Shown here: in pieces, positions 26,706-35,891 of the stretch
How the letters are laid out: each line of letters starts with the position of its first letter
Numbering within the stretch: position 1 is the stretch's first letter
Source: an uncultured Clostridia bacterium
GTDB taxonomy: Bacteria; Bacillota; Clostridia; UMGS1810
Reading direction: 5' to 3'
Assembly (NCBI GenBank): GCA_934500875.1
Contig: CAKSTL010000004.1
Span: forward strand, 1-64,000
Length of the DNA stretch: 64,000 nucleotides
Program-made: the position numbers and the translations under genes
Notes under the pieces: model-generated
What the model was told of the DNA's origin: nothing
Seen by the model: the letters and a program-made list of their open reading frames with translations, nothing else
The model's database searches: none

Positions 26706-26727
26706 AATTTTTTAAGGGGTAATAAAT

Positions 26728-29700
26728 ATGAAGGTGCTATGTAAAAAAATTGCGGTTGTTTTTCTTGCGGCAGCAATTCTTTGCACAAATATCGGTGCAA
26801 ACCTTCCGGTTGGCGGTGCAACGGCATATGCGGCGTGGGGAGGCGAAACGGCGGAATGTTTTGCCGGCGGCGACGGAAGCGAGGGCAATCCGTACATTAT
26901 CGAGAACGAATCGCAGCTTTCCTATTTTGCAAGTCTTTTGGAACAGGGCGTTACGTTTGAAGGACAGATTATAGAACTTACAAAAAGCCTTGACCTCTCG
27001 GGAGCAAGCTGGACGACTCCGACCGCTTCAGCGTTTTGCGGTACGTTTAACGGAAACGGTTTAAGCATTGTTTCAAACGGTCAGTTTATTGACAGTATCG
27101 GAAGCGGCGGATGCGTAAAACTTCTTTCGTATTCCGTTTCGGACACAATAGGCAAACCGATTTTGTGCGAAACGAACGGCGGCGTTATTGACGGATGTAT
27201 TGTATCGGGCGCAATATCTACGGCACGTGACGGCGACGCAGCTATGATTTGTTACACCAATAACGGAACAATTCTTAATTCTGCCGCTTTGGGAAGCATA
27301 AAAGGTTACAACGCTTCAATTGCGGGCGCCGTAATGTCAAATTCGGGCAATATTGACAATGTTTATTGCTCTGTAACTCTTTCGGCGAGCGCCGGCGGAA
27401 AATACGGCGGTATACGTGAGGATGCATTTGCGCTTACAAATAGCGGAAAGATTGACAACTGCTACTACAATTCCGATGTAAGCGACTCGACAACCGTGTA
27501 TGCGTGCGCACTTACGGAAGAATATATGAAATCAGAGCAGTTTACCGCCGATTTGAATAAAAACAATCCGAGCACCGTTTCGGTTTGGGAAAGCGACGCA
27601 ACCTTTGTCAACAACGGATTTCCGATTCTGAGCGGTGCGGCAAGACATGCTGACTGCGCTTATTTATCGTATTCACAGGAGCCTTTGTTTACATATCATA
27701 CAGACAGTATACGTACAGCGATTCTCGTTCCCGGCAATTCAGGGTGCAGTGTTTATTACACGCTTGACGGCAGCAACCCCTGTACGTCTGAAACTGCAAT
27801 TTTATATGACGGCGGCGAAATAGAAATTACTGGCGATAAAACTGTAAATACAGTTGTTTTGGATGCAGACGGCGCATACGGAAAGGTGACAACTCAAAGG
27901 GCGGTTTATCTTCCGGGTGACGGAACGCAGGAAAATCCGTATTTAATCAGCAGTGTTAACGGACTTTGCGCAATAAGTCTTGAAATCAGTGCTTGTTATA
28001 AGCTTACCGCTGATATAGAACTTAGCGAGAACGACTATCTGCCGGACGGAATACTTAAAAATGGATGGCAGCCGATATATAAATTTGACGGCACGCTTGA
28101 CGGAAACGGACACCGCATAATCGGCTTAAACGGTACTGCCGGCGGTTTTATGGAACTGAACTCCGGCACGGTTAAAAATCTTATGTTTTCAAGGCATAAC
28201 CTTAGCGGAAGGGGGACGTTCGGCGCTGTTGCAAACGCCAACAGAGGAACGATTACAAAATGTAGTATTGAGCTTGCAATGACGGATAAGAGCGCTCAGC
28301 CGACGGGCGACGCAGGCGGAATAGCGGGCAGCAATTCGGGCGAAATTTCATATTCAAGCGTATACGGCGATTTTTACGTTTTGGGACATCAGTCAAACTA
28401 CTGCAACATTAATGCCGGCGGAATTGCATCAACAAATTCGTTATACGGAAAAATTTTTTCCTGCCGAAACTATGCGGATATACACGTGTCAAGCCCGTTT
28501 ATTACGGAATATGCGTATATCGGCGGCATTTCAGGCACCGGAGATGTATTTGACTGCAGAAACGACGGTCATTTTGATATAAGTATAAATAAGGATTACG
28601 AGGTAAACTGTTCGTCTTTCGGCGGCTCAAATTCAAAAAACTGTTACAGCACAAGCAGAAGTATTTCGGACAGAGCAAAATATGAGAATTGCTACGGGAC
28701 GTCCGATATTTCAAATGAAGAAAAGAATTTTGAATCCGCTTATGAAGGCTTTGATTTTGAAAATAAATGGATGATAACCTCGGACGGCCCGGTTCCCCAG
28801 GGTGTTATGGACTGTGACGGCAATTATTTTGTCAAAACTTCGTATGAGGCACCGTCGTGTCTTAATGACGGTGAGTCGGTGTATACTGACAAAAACGGAA
28901 ATGTTACTTATGACACACTTCCTGCTATGGGGCATAACTTCGGTGTGAAAAACTGTCTCAATAAAGGATGCACCTACACAGCGGACGGCATAAATCACGA
29001 AGAAGGCTTTATTTTGAATGACGGCGGCACGCTTGAGGGTTATGCGGGTTCTTTGAAAGGCTCTCTTAAGATACCTGACAATATAAACGGAATTGCCGTT
29101 ACGGCAATCGCCGAAAATGCCTTTGCCGATTTTGACATCAGCGAAGTGACAATTCCTGAATGTGTAAAGAACATCGGCGAAAATGCATTTAAAGTTAAAA
29201 CAGGTTTTAAAATAATTGCATTTGAGGGAAGTTATGCAAATACTTATGCAAACGCACACAATATTACATTTGAGGTTTTGTCGCCTTTTGTGATTAATGA
29301 CGGCGTTTTAACGGCATATACGCAAACAGGTCTTTATGAGGTTACCGTTCCCGAAGGCGTTAAATGCATAGGCGACAACGCATTTTCGGGGCATAACGAA
29401 ATTGAAAGAATTATTATAAATCATAATTTGGAAGTAAGCGAAAATGCTTTTTCGGGCTGCGACGGTTTGAAAGAGATATATGCGCCCGAAAATTCAAGCG
29501 CATACAACTGGGCTTTGGAGCACGGTATAAAAGCTGTATCAAACGCAGCACCGACAAGCGAATTTACATACGTCGTAACGGATGACGGCACCTGCACTAT
29601 AACGGATATTAACAATTATAGCAGCGGACCGATTATTATTCCGGGTGCTTTTGACGGCAAACCGATTACAAAACTTGGTGCGGAAGCTTTAAAAAATGAA

Positions 29701-32700
29701 GATTATATTATTATCGGTATACCCGAAACAATTACCGAAATTGAAGAATGCAGCAATATTACGGGAAAATATATCGTTAAATCGGGAAGTTATGCGGAAA
29801 GCTATCTGCTTGGACGTGTAAACAAACCAAGTGAATACTTTAAGGTTGCTTCTGCTGATGATTTAAGCGGATACGATTCTGTTAACATTAACTTTGATTG
29901 TCAGAAAACACTTATGTATGACGGTCATTGTCTTGAAACGGGCTTTGACGAAGACGGCACCGAATACTATTTTTATTACAATGATTTTGGCGAAACGGTA
30001 AGGTTTAATAAAAACGAGTTTGATAATTCCGGTCTTGCCTTTGAAGTTTCGTGGGTATGTACTTGTGCAGATGTGTCTTATTATGACTCGGAATATTTGC
30101 CAAGGCTTGCAATTCCTTCAAAAATCAACGGCGTTGCAATAGAAAAGGTTGGTTTTGGGGTTAACGGTCAAATCGGCACGCTCAAAATTCCTGATGTGGG
30201 GGTTTCCGGCGAACTTAATGCGAAAAACATTATAGTTGTGTCAAACCGTGTGAATGACATAGTTTATACTTTGGGCGGCAACTGCGAAAATATTGAGATA
30301 TCGGACGAAAACGGTGATTACAAATCGGTTGACGGTGTTGTGTATAACAGCAATCTTACTGATGTTGTTATTTGTCCGAGAGCAAAAAGCGACGTTACAA
30401 TTTGCGATGGTGTAAGCGCTTTAAATGGTAGCTTTACCCTTTGCAAAGCGCTTTCGGCAATTCATCTGCCGGGTACGCTTGAAAGTATTGGTAAGAACGT
30501 ATTTACGGATTGCTGGAATTTGTGCGACGTGTATTATGACGGTACTCAGCAGCAATGGAACAGTATAAGCATTGACGAAGGAAACGAGCCGATTTTAAAG
30601 GCGAACATTCATTTTAACGACGGCACTGTTGCAGAGAGTGTTGACACCGGCAAAATCGAGTCGCTGCACCCGTACAGCAACGGAATGGAAAAGGTGTGGG
30701 AATACAGAGATGAAAACAGCTCTGCCGTAAGTCTTATGATTAAGTTCAGCGAAAAATCCTCGCTTTATCCGTCGGGTGGTGACTGTATATCAATATACGG
30801 CGCTGATGATGTGCTGATTAAAAAGTTCACCGACAGTCAGATTTCGGGCGCAACCGTTGTTGTTCCCGGAAATTATTTCTCGCTGCGTTTTGTTACGGAC
30901 GATTATTACAACGATTACGGATTTGAAATTGAGAGCATTACGCCCTCTGAAAGTTATGTTCCGATACAAAGCGTAACTTTAAGCCGTGACAAACTGGTTA
31001 TGCCGGCTGATTGGTGGCAGAAGCTTGATTTGTCGGTAAGTCCGATAAACGCTACCTACAGCTCATCATTTGTCTGGGAGTCATCAGACGAAGGTGTTGC
31101 AAAGGTAAATGACGGAATGATACATTCAATAAAAGCAGGAAAAACAATCATCACCGCAAGGGCCTTAAACGGCGAAATTTCGGCAGTGTGCGACGTAACG
31201 GTTTATGATTCGATTGTGATTGAATGTGAATCAACCAATGTTAAGGCAGGACAGAGTTTCTATGTGCATGCCTTCGGAGGCTGCGAAGAAATTACGGATG
31301 TCATCTGGCAGTCGAGTGATGAAAACATTGCAACGGTATCATCCGACGGGCTTGTAAATGTTATAGGTACCGGCAGTTTTCAAATAACAGCCTCAAACGA
31401 CAGGTGTTACACATATATTGATATAACAAGTACCGCAGCGTCCGGCGAAGTTACAACGCCTGAGGTTTCAATGACATACAACGAAAGTCTTAACGCAGTT
31501 GAATTTGTGAACAATACAGAGGCGGAGGCAAAAGTTGCCATAGCAGTAACAGACAGCAGTGACGAAACAGTTCTGATTGATACGCTGACGCTTATGCCGG
31601 GTGAAAAATATGAATATAAGATTAATGTTTCGCTTCCCGGTGAATACACGATTCGCATACAGGCATGTGACACAGACGGCAATAAACTTAACGGCGAATC
31701 GTTAAATGTGAAAATATCTGCTGAGCAGCTTCAGCAGGCTGTACTCGACGATTTGAACAATGCTTCAGCTGTCAGTGAGTTTGATGAAATTTTGCGTAAC
31801 AAATGTGATATTACAGGAATAAATCTTGACAAATTATATTCGGTCTCCGACAGGACTAGGGTTATAAAACTTCTTATGCAGCAGCGTCCGTTCGATTCTT
31901 GCAACGAATTGCAGAAAAGGCTTGATAACGCTGTTGCTGAAATTAAAAACAGCCAGTCAATCGGAGGCGGCAGCAGCGGTGGCGGCAGTGATTTTGACTG
32001 TTCTGCCGGTATTCACGACGAAGTAATTGACGAAGCCGTTGAGCCGACCTGTACCGAAACGGGTCTTACAGAAGGTAAACATTGCCGTATTTGCGGTACG
32101 GTTACAGCAGAACAGGAAACGATTGCGGCAAAAGGTCATACAGTGGTGATTGACGAGGCTGTCGAGCCGACTGAAACAAGCACCGGTTTAACCGAGGGCA
32201 GTCATTGCTCTGTCTGCAATACGATTATTAAAAAACAGGAAATTATCGACAAAAAACCGGCTTCCGGAACGGAAAACAAACCTTCCGTAACTGTTCCGAG
32301 CGTGCGAACCTGTGCAGGAAGAACCGCAACGTTTGACATTCAGCTCTCGGATAATCCGGGATTTGCAAGCCTCGGTATTGAGGTTGGATACAATTCCGAC
32401 ATTATGAAACTTATAAGCGCCGAGTGCAACGATTCGTTCGGCGAAAATTACACCGCATCGCAGTATATTGAAACAAATCCGTATGTTATGAAGTGGAACA
32501 GCGTCAACGACATTACTGCCAACGGAAAAATGGTTACTTTGACATTTAAAATCAGCGACGACGCACCGAACGGAGTATATCCCGTAACCGTTGACTATTA
32601 TAAGGGCGTGGATAAAAATTATACCGACGGTGTTGACATTAACTACAACGAAGATTTTAAACCGGTGGGATTTGTATATGTTAACGGAAGTGCGATTATT

Positions 32701-32898
32701 TCTTCAGTCGGCGACGCAGACGGTGACGGCAAGGTAACCGATCGTGACGCAACGCACTTTTTGCGTTATCTTGCGGGCTGGCAGGAAGAAGACGTCAACG
32801 AGGCGGCTTTTGATATCGACAAGAGTGGTACGGTGAACGAAAAGGACGCTGTAATTCTGCTGCGTTATCTTGCAGGCTGGAATATAGAACTTAAATAG
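26728..32898 (+). CDS. Giant secreted adhesin-like protein ending in cohesin and dockerin
   Basis: 2056 residues. Signal peptide (1-35, cut after AYA). In order: GLUG-like beta-helix (about 45-305), chitobiase-C-like module (YYTLDGSNPCTS, about 318-394), second beta-helix (395-667), a cysteine/MGHNFG module (about 690-755), BspA-type leucine-rich repeats (771-1297), a CUB-like domain (1308-1410), two BIG2 Ig-like domains (1411-1567), another beta domain (to about 1664), a helical part, two GLTEGxHCxxC modules (1761-1845), a cohesin (about 1852-1990) and a type I-like dockerin (1995-2056). The dockerin has two calcium loops (DADGDGKVTDRD, DIDKSGTVNEKD), each followed by LRYLAGW. No hydrolase domain is recognised. 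It could bind other dockerins while docking into another cohesin. Confidence 0.88.
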   Translation: MKVLCKKIAVVFLAAAILCTNIGANLPVGGATAYAAWGGETAECFAGGDGSEGNPYIIENESQLSYFASLLEQGVTFEGQIIELTKSLDLSGASWTTPTASAFCGTFNGNGLSIVSNGQFIDSIGSGGCVKLLSYSVSDTIGKPILCETNGGVIDGCIVSGAISTARDGDAAMICYTNNGTILNSAALGSIKGYNASIAGAVMSNSGNIDNVYCSVTLSASAGGKYGGIREDAFALTNSGKIDNCYYNSDVSDSTTVYACALTEEYMKSEQFTADLNKNNPSTVSVWESDATFVNNGFPILSGAARHADCAYLSYSQEPLFTYHTDSIRTAILVPGNSGCSVYYTLDGSNPCTSETAILYDGGEIEITGDKTVNTVVLDADGAYGKVTTQRAVYLPGDGTQENPYLISSVNGLCAISLEISACYKLTADIELSENDYLPDGILKNGWQPIYKFDGTLDGNGHRIIGLNGTAGGFMELNSGTVKNLMFSRHNLSGRGTFGAVANANRGTITKCSIELAMTDKSAQPTGDAGGIAGSNSGEISYSSVYGDFYVLGHQSNYCNINAGGIASTNSLYGKIFSCRNYADIHVSSPFITEYAYIGGISGTGDVFDCRNDGHFDISINKDYEVNCSSFGGSNSKNCYSTSRSISDRAKYENCYGTSDISNEEKNFESAYEGFDFENKWMITSDGPVPQGVMDCDGNYFVKTSYEAPSCLNDGESVYTDKNGNVTYDTLPAMGHNFGVKNCLNKGCTYTADGINHEEGFILNDGGTLEGYAGSLKGSLKIPDNINGIAVTAIAENAFADFDISEVTIPECVKNIGENAFKVKTGFKIIAFEGSYANTYANAHNITFEVLSPFVINDGVLTAYTQTGLYEVTVPEGVKCIGDNAFSGHNEIERIIINHNLEVSENAFSGCDGLKEIYAPENSSAYNWALEHGIKAVSNAAPTSEFTYVVTDDGTCTITDINNYSSGPIIIPGAFDGKPITKLGAEALKNEDYIIIGIPETITEIEECSNITGKYIVKSGSYAESYLLGRVNKPSEYFKVASADDLSGYDSVNINFDCQKTLMYDGHCLETGFDEDGTEYYFYYNDFGETVRFNKNEFDNSGLAFEVSWVCTCADVSYYDSEYLPRLAIPSKINGVAIEKVGFGVNGQIGTLKIPDVGVSGELNAKNIIVVSNRVNDIVYTLGGNCENIEISDENGDYKSVDGVVYNSNLTDVVICPRAKSDVTICDGVSALNGSFTLCKALSAIHLPGTLESIGKNVFTDCWNLCDVYYDGTQQQWNSISIDEGNEPILKANIHFNDGTVAESVDTGKIESLHPYSNGMEKVWEYRDENSSAVSLMIKFSEKSSLYPSGGDCISIYGADDVLIKKFTDSQISGATVVVPGNYFSLRFVTDDYYNDYGFEIESITPSESYVPIQSVTLSRDKLVMPADWWQKLDLSVSPINATYSSSFVWESSDEGVAKVNDGMIHSIKAGKTIITARALNGEISAVCDVTVYDSIVIECESTNVKAGQSFYVHAFGGCEEITDVIWQSSDENIATVSSDGLVNVIGTGSFQITASNDRCYTYIDITSTAASGEVTTPEVSMTYNESLNAVEFVNNTEAEAKVAIAVTDSSDETVLIDTLTLMPGEKYEYKINVSLPGEYTIRIQACDTDGNKLNGESLNVKISAEQLQQAVLDDLNNASAVSEFDEILRNKCDITGINLDKLYSVSDRTRVIKLLMQQRPFDSCNELQKRLDNAVAEIKNSQSIGGGSSGGGSDFDCSAGIHDEVIDEAVEPTCTETGLTEGKHCRICGTVTAEQETIAAKGHTVVIDEAVEPTETSTGLTEGSHCSVCNTIIKKQEIIDKKPASGTENKPSVTVPSVRTCAGRTATFDIQLSDNPGFASLGIEVGYNSDIMKLISAECNDSFGENYTASQYIETNPYVMKWNSVNDITANGKMVTLTFKISDDAPNGVYPVTVDYYKGVDKNYTDGVDINYNEDFKPVGFVYVNGSAIISSVGDADGDGKVTDRDATHFLRYLAGWQEEDVNEAAFDIDKSGTVNEKDAVILLRYLAGWNIELK

Positions 32899-32906
32899 AG
32901 GTTTTT

Positions 32907-33704
32907 ATGAAAAACAAATTAATTTTATTTGTGCTTTTGGCAGTTTTTGCAGCCGCTCTGCACACCGTTTGCTTTGCGGCTGAACCGCCGACCGTTAAAG
33001 TTTCGTCCGAAGGCGGTAAAATCGGAGATACCGTTACGCTTTCGGTTACACTTTCAAACAACACGGGGTTTGCAAGCCTCGGAATAGAAATAGGGTACGA
33101 TTCGTCATCGCTGAAGCTTGTGGGCGTAACACCCGGAAAAGGAATCGGCGAAAAATATGTTTCGGCAAAAAATTTTGATTCAAACCCTTACAATATGAGT
33201 TGGCTTTCTACTGTCAACTCTGCCTACAACGGTGTAATAGCAACTATGAAGTTTGAAATAACAGGCTCGCCGAAAACTGCCGTGCCTGTAACGGTGGATT
33301 ATTATAAAGGCGCCAGAGGAACATACGCAGACGGTCAGGATGTAAATTTTTCCGCCGTCGGAGATGCGGATTTTGCACCGCTCAATCTTGTGTATGTTAG
33401 CGGATTTGTTGAAATCGAAAATGAGGACAGCGAAGAAGATTTAAAAATTTCAAACCTTGTTATTGACAGTGAAAATAAAGGCGTGAGCTTTACGATAAGC
33501 ATTAAGGATTACGAAGCGGGCGGCACTGTAATTGCGGCAATGTATGATGAGAACGGCGGACTTGCGGCGAGCAAAACATATAACGCAGCCGCAGGAAACA
33601 GCATTGATGTTTCGTTTGACAAAATCGGCAAAACTTTAAAGGTTATGCGGTGGGATTTTGCTGCGTTGAAATCTATGTCGGACGCAAAAACCAATAATTT
33701 TTAA
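32907..33704 (+). CDS. Secreted single-cohesin protein
   Basis: 265 residues. Signal peptide (1-24, cut after CFA). Residues about 28-168 form a cohesin close to the one in the upstream giant protein (both have TGFASLGIE- or PGFASLGIE-like strands, then NPY-M-W and PVTVDYYKG). The last 90 residues are a beta-sandwich seen on clostridial carbohydrate-active proteins (ending LKVMRWDFAALKSMSDA). No SLH, sortase signal or membrane anchor, so it is either free or held through partners. ATG follows the upstream stop by 8 bases with GAGG in between, indicating coupling. Confidence 0.85.
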   Translation: MKNKLILFVLLAVFAAALHTVCFAAEPPTVKVSSEGGKIGDTVTLSVTLSNNTGFASLGIEIGYDSSSLKLVGVTPGKGIGEKYVSAKNFDSNPYNMSWLSTVNSAYNGVIATMKFEITGSPKTAVPVTVDYYKGARGTYADGQDVNFSAVGDADFAPLNLVYVSGFVEIENEDSEEDLKISNLVIDSENKGVSFTISIKDYEAGGTVIAAMYDENGGLAASKTYNAAAGNSIDVSFDKIGKTLKVMRWDFAALKSMSDAKTNNF

Positions 33705-33736
33705 AGGAGCTGAAATGCACTGATTTCGGCTCCTTT
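33703..33736 (+). terminator. Strong hairpin between the cohesin genes
   Basis: A 14-bp stem with one G-U pair (33703-33716 with 33723-33736) and a 6-base loop. Only TTT follows, so it is a leaky terminator or an RNA-stabilising hairpin that could set the ratio of single cohesin to anchor. Confidence 0.6.
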
Positions 33737-33760
33737 GCGTAAAAAATTCGGAGAGTATAT

Positions 33761-34906
33761 ATGAAGAAAATTGCGTTTTTGTTAACCGCTGTAATATTTT
33801 TTACAGCAAATATCGTATATGCAAACAATAGTTTCACCGTCCGTGTAGAAAACGGAGCGGGAAAATGCGGCGACACGGTGCAAATAGGTGTTCGCCTTGA
33901 AAACAATCCCGGCGTTTTGGTAATGCATTTTGATTTGGAATATGACACAGAGCGTTTAAAGCTTGTTAATGCCGTTAACGGCGCTCTGCTTGACGGTGCG
34001 GTTTTCAGCCAAACTTTTGACAGCTATCCGTACATAATGCTTTGGAACAGCGCCTCGTATAAAAATTTTGCGCAGGACGGTTTGCTGGTAAATCTCACCT
34101 TTAAAATTTTGGATGATGCCAAAGCAGGTGAGGCACAAATTAACCTTAAATACGACAAGCAGAATATATTCGACGTTGACTTGAAAGACGTTGATATTAA
34201 TGTTATCGGCGGAAAAGTGAGCGTTACGGAAGAAATAGAAAATGTTAGCAGACCTTCTCACGGCGGCGGAGGGGGAAATAAAAATTCATCCGGAAATGTT
34301 AAAACGGATATTTTGCCCGACGGCAAAAATTCCGATAATGTTGACGGTAAAGCCGCAGAACAAATTTTGTTTTCCGACGTCAAAAACGGCGATTGGTTTT
34401 TTGACGCAGTACGCTTTGTGTATGACAACAACCTTATGGTCGGGACGGAAAAAACGCAGTTTTCGCCGCACACCTTTGTAACAAGGGCTATGCTCGTTAC
34501 GGTTTTGTATCGTATGGACGGTGAAAAAAGCGGCTTCGACACAATTTTTTCGGATGTTTCACCCGACAGTGTATATGCGAATCCCATTGGCTGGGCTTAC
34601 GAAAACAAAATTGTAAACGGTATTTCGGACAGTGAATTTGCCCCGGATTTTGCCGTAACACGTGAACAAGCGGCTGCGATATTGTACCGCTATGCGCAGT
34701 TTAAGGGGGCAAATACCGAGTTTTTTGACGAAAACCTGTCGCTGTTCGGCGACTTTTCCGATATTTCCGATTACGCAGTAATACCTGTAAAATGGGCTGT
34801 GAGCAATAAAATTTTAAACGGAAAACCCGATATAAAGCCTCTTGATTTTGCGACACGGGCAGAAATTGCCGCAATACTTATGCGTTTTTCCGATATAACG
34901 GGTTAA
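33761..34906 (+). CDS. Cohesin-SLH cell-wall anchoring protein
   Basis: 381 residues. Signal peptide (1-21, cut near VYA). Cohesin at about 22-155 (GDTVQIGVRLENNPGVLVM, then LVNLTFKILDDAKAGE), a Gly/Ser/Asn linker, then three SLH modules (about 203-255, 267-320 and 328-381, each ending in a TRA- or TRE-type motif). This is the architecture of OlpA-type anchoring scaffoldins, which hold dockerin-bearing proteins on the cell surface. Last gene of the cluster; no clear terminator was found before the tRNA-Glu promoter. Confidence 0.9.
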   Translation: MKKIAFLLTAVIFFTANIVYANNSFTVRVENGAGKCGDTVQIGVRLENNPGVLVMHFDLEYDTERLKLVNAVNGALLDGAVFSQTFDSYPYIMLWNSASYKNFAQDGLLVNLTFKILDDAKAGEAQINLKYDKQNIFDVDLKDVDINVIGGKVSVTEEIENVSRPSHGGGGGNKNSSGNVKTDILPDGKNSDNVDGKAAEQILFSDVKNGDWFFDAVRFVYDNNLMVGTEKTQFSPHTFVTRAMLVTVLYRMDGEKSGFDTIFSDVSPDSVYANPIGWAYENKIVNGISDSEFAPDFAVTREQAAAILYRYAQFKGANTEFFDENLSLFGDFSDISDYAVIPVKWAVSNKILNGKPDIKPLDFATRAEIAAILMRFSDITG

Positions 34907-35004
34907 AATGTCGGTTTTGAATATTCGGCAGTGAAATAGTTTCAGACATTGCCAAGCAAAAAAATTTAAAAACAATTAATTTTGAAAAAAATTTAAAAAA
35001 ACTC

Positions 35005-35033
35005 TTGCAATTGGAAAATATATGTGATATAAT
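35005..35033 (+). promoter_or_regulatory. Promoter of tRNA-Glu
   Basis: TTGCAA (35005-35010), 17-base spacer, TATAAT (35028-35033). Confidence 0.75.
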
Positions 35034-35059
35034 ACAGAGCGTTGGTGCTTATCACATAC

Positions 35060-35134
35060 GGCCCGTTGGTCAAGCGGTTAAGACGGAGCCCTCTCAAGGC
35101 TCAATCACGAGTTCGATTCTCGTACGGGTCACCA
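35060..35134 (+). tRNA. tRNA-Glu (CUC anticodon)
   Basis: 75 nt: acceptor GGCCCGT/ACGGGTC (one G-U), anticodon stem GAGCC/GGCTC with loop CTCTCAA (anticodon CTC), T-arm ACGAG-TTCGATT-CTCGT, discriminator A, CCA encoded. Confidence 0.95.
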
Positions 35135-35136
35135 CG

Positions 35137-35167
35137 TCGGAACAAGTTTCGCTTGTTCCGATTTTTT
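35137..35167 (+). terminator. Terminator of tRNA-Glu
   Basis: A 10-bp stem (35137-35146 with 35152-35161), then TTTTTT. Nearly the same stem as the tRNA-Gln terminator. Confidence 0.9.
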
Positions 35168-35254
35168 GTATTAAAAAATCTGATGTAATGCTGCATAATG
35201 CTTCCTTTTTTGCAAAAAAGAAATAAAATTTTAAATACACGAAGGAGAATTAAT

Positions 35255-35752
35255 ATGGAGAAAAATCCTGTTGCAAAAATGACAATGGAAAGCGGAAAAG
35301 TAATTGAAATCGAGCTTTCGCCGCTTGACGCTCCGATTACGGTTGAAAACTTTGTAAGCCTCGTTAACAGCGGCTTTTACAACGGTCTTACAATTCACCG
35401 TATCGTTCCCGGATTTGTTATACAGGGCGGTGACCCTTTGGGCAACGGTATGGGCGGCTCTGATAAAAAAATCAAAGGCGAATTTTCGGAAAACGGTGTT
35501 GAGAACAATTTAAAGCACGTTAAGGGTGTTATATCAATGGCACGTGCGTTTGACCCCGATTCTGCAAGCAGTCAGTTCTTTATCGTTCTTGAAACGTCGC
35601 CAATGGTCAGCTACAGCCTTGACGGAAAGTATGCCGGTTTCGGAAAGGTTATTTCGGGAATGGACGCCGTTGGCGAGATTGCAGCCTGCAGAACGGACGC
35701 AAACGATATGCCGATTGACGAGGTTAGAATAAAAACTATCGAGATGGTGTGA
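35255..35752 (+). CDS. Cyclophilin-type peptidyl-prolyl isomerase
   Basis: 165 residues, cytosolic (no signal peptide). Catalyses proline cis-trans isomerisation in folding proteins. Shows FHR-type HRIVPGFVIQGGD, GVISMARA and SQFFIVL, the cyclophilin active-site strands. Length is typical of the minimal bacterial form. ATG 35255 has GAAGGAG upstream. Confidence 0.93.
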   Translation: MEKNPVAKMTMESGKVIEIELSPLDAPITVENFVSLVNSGFYNGLTIHRIVPGFVIQGGDPLGNGMGGSDKKIKGEFSENGVENNLKHVKGVISMARAFDPDSASSQFFIVLETSPMVSYSLDGKYAGFGKVISGMDAVGEIAACRTDANDMPIDEVRIKTIEMV

Positions 35753-35821
35753 AAAATTGCACAAAAATATGGTAATTTTAACAAAAAAATATGATTAATC
35801 CGTTATTTTTTTAACAAATGC

Positions 35822-35850
35822 TTGCATATTTTTCTGTTTTGTTGTAAACT
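35822..35850 (+). promoter_or_regulatory. Promoter of gapA
   Basis: TTGCAT (35822-35827), 17-base spacer, TAAACT (35845-35850). Confidence 0.55.
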
Positions 35851-35891
35851 ATAAACAAATAATATTTTAGTTTTTTAGGAGGAAATTTATT

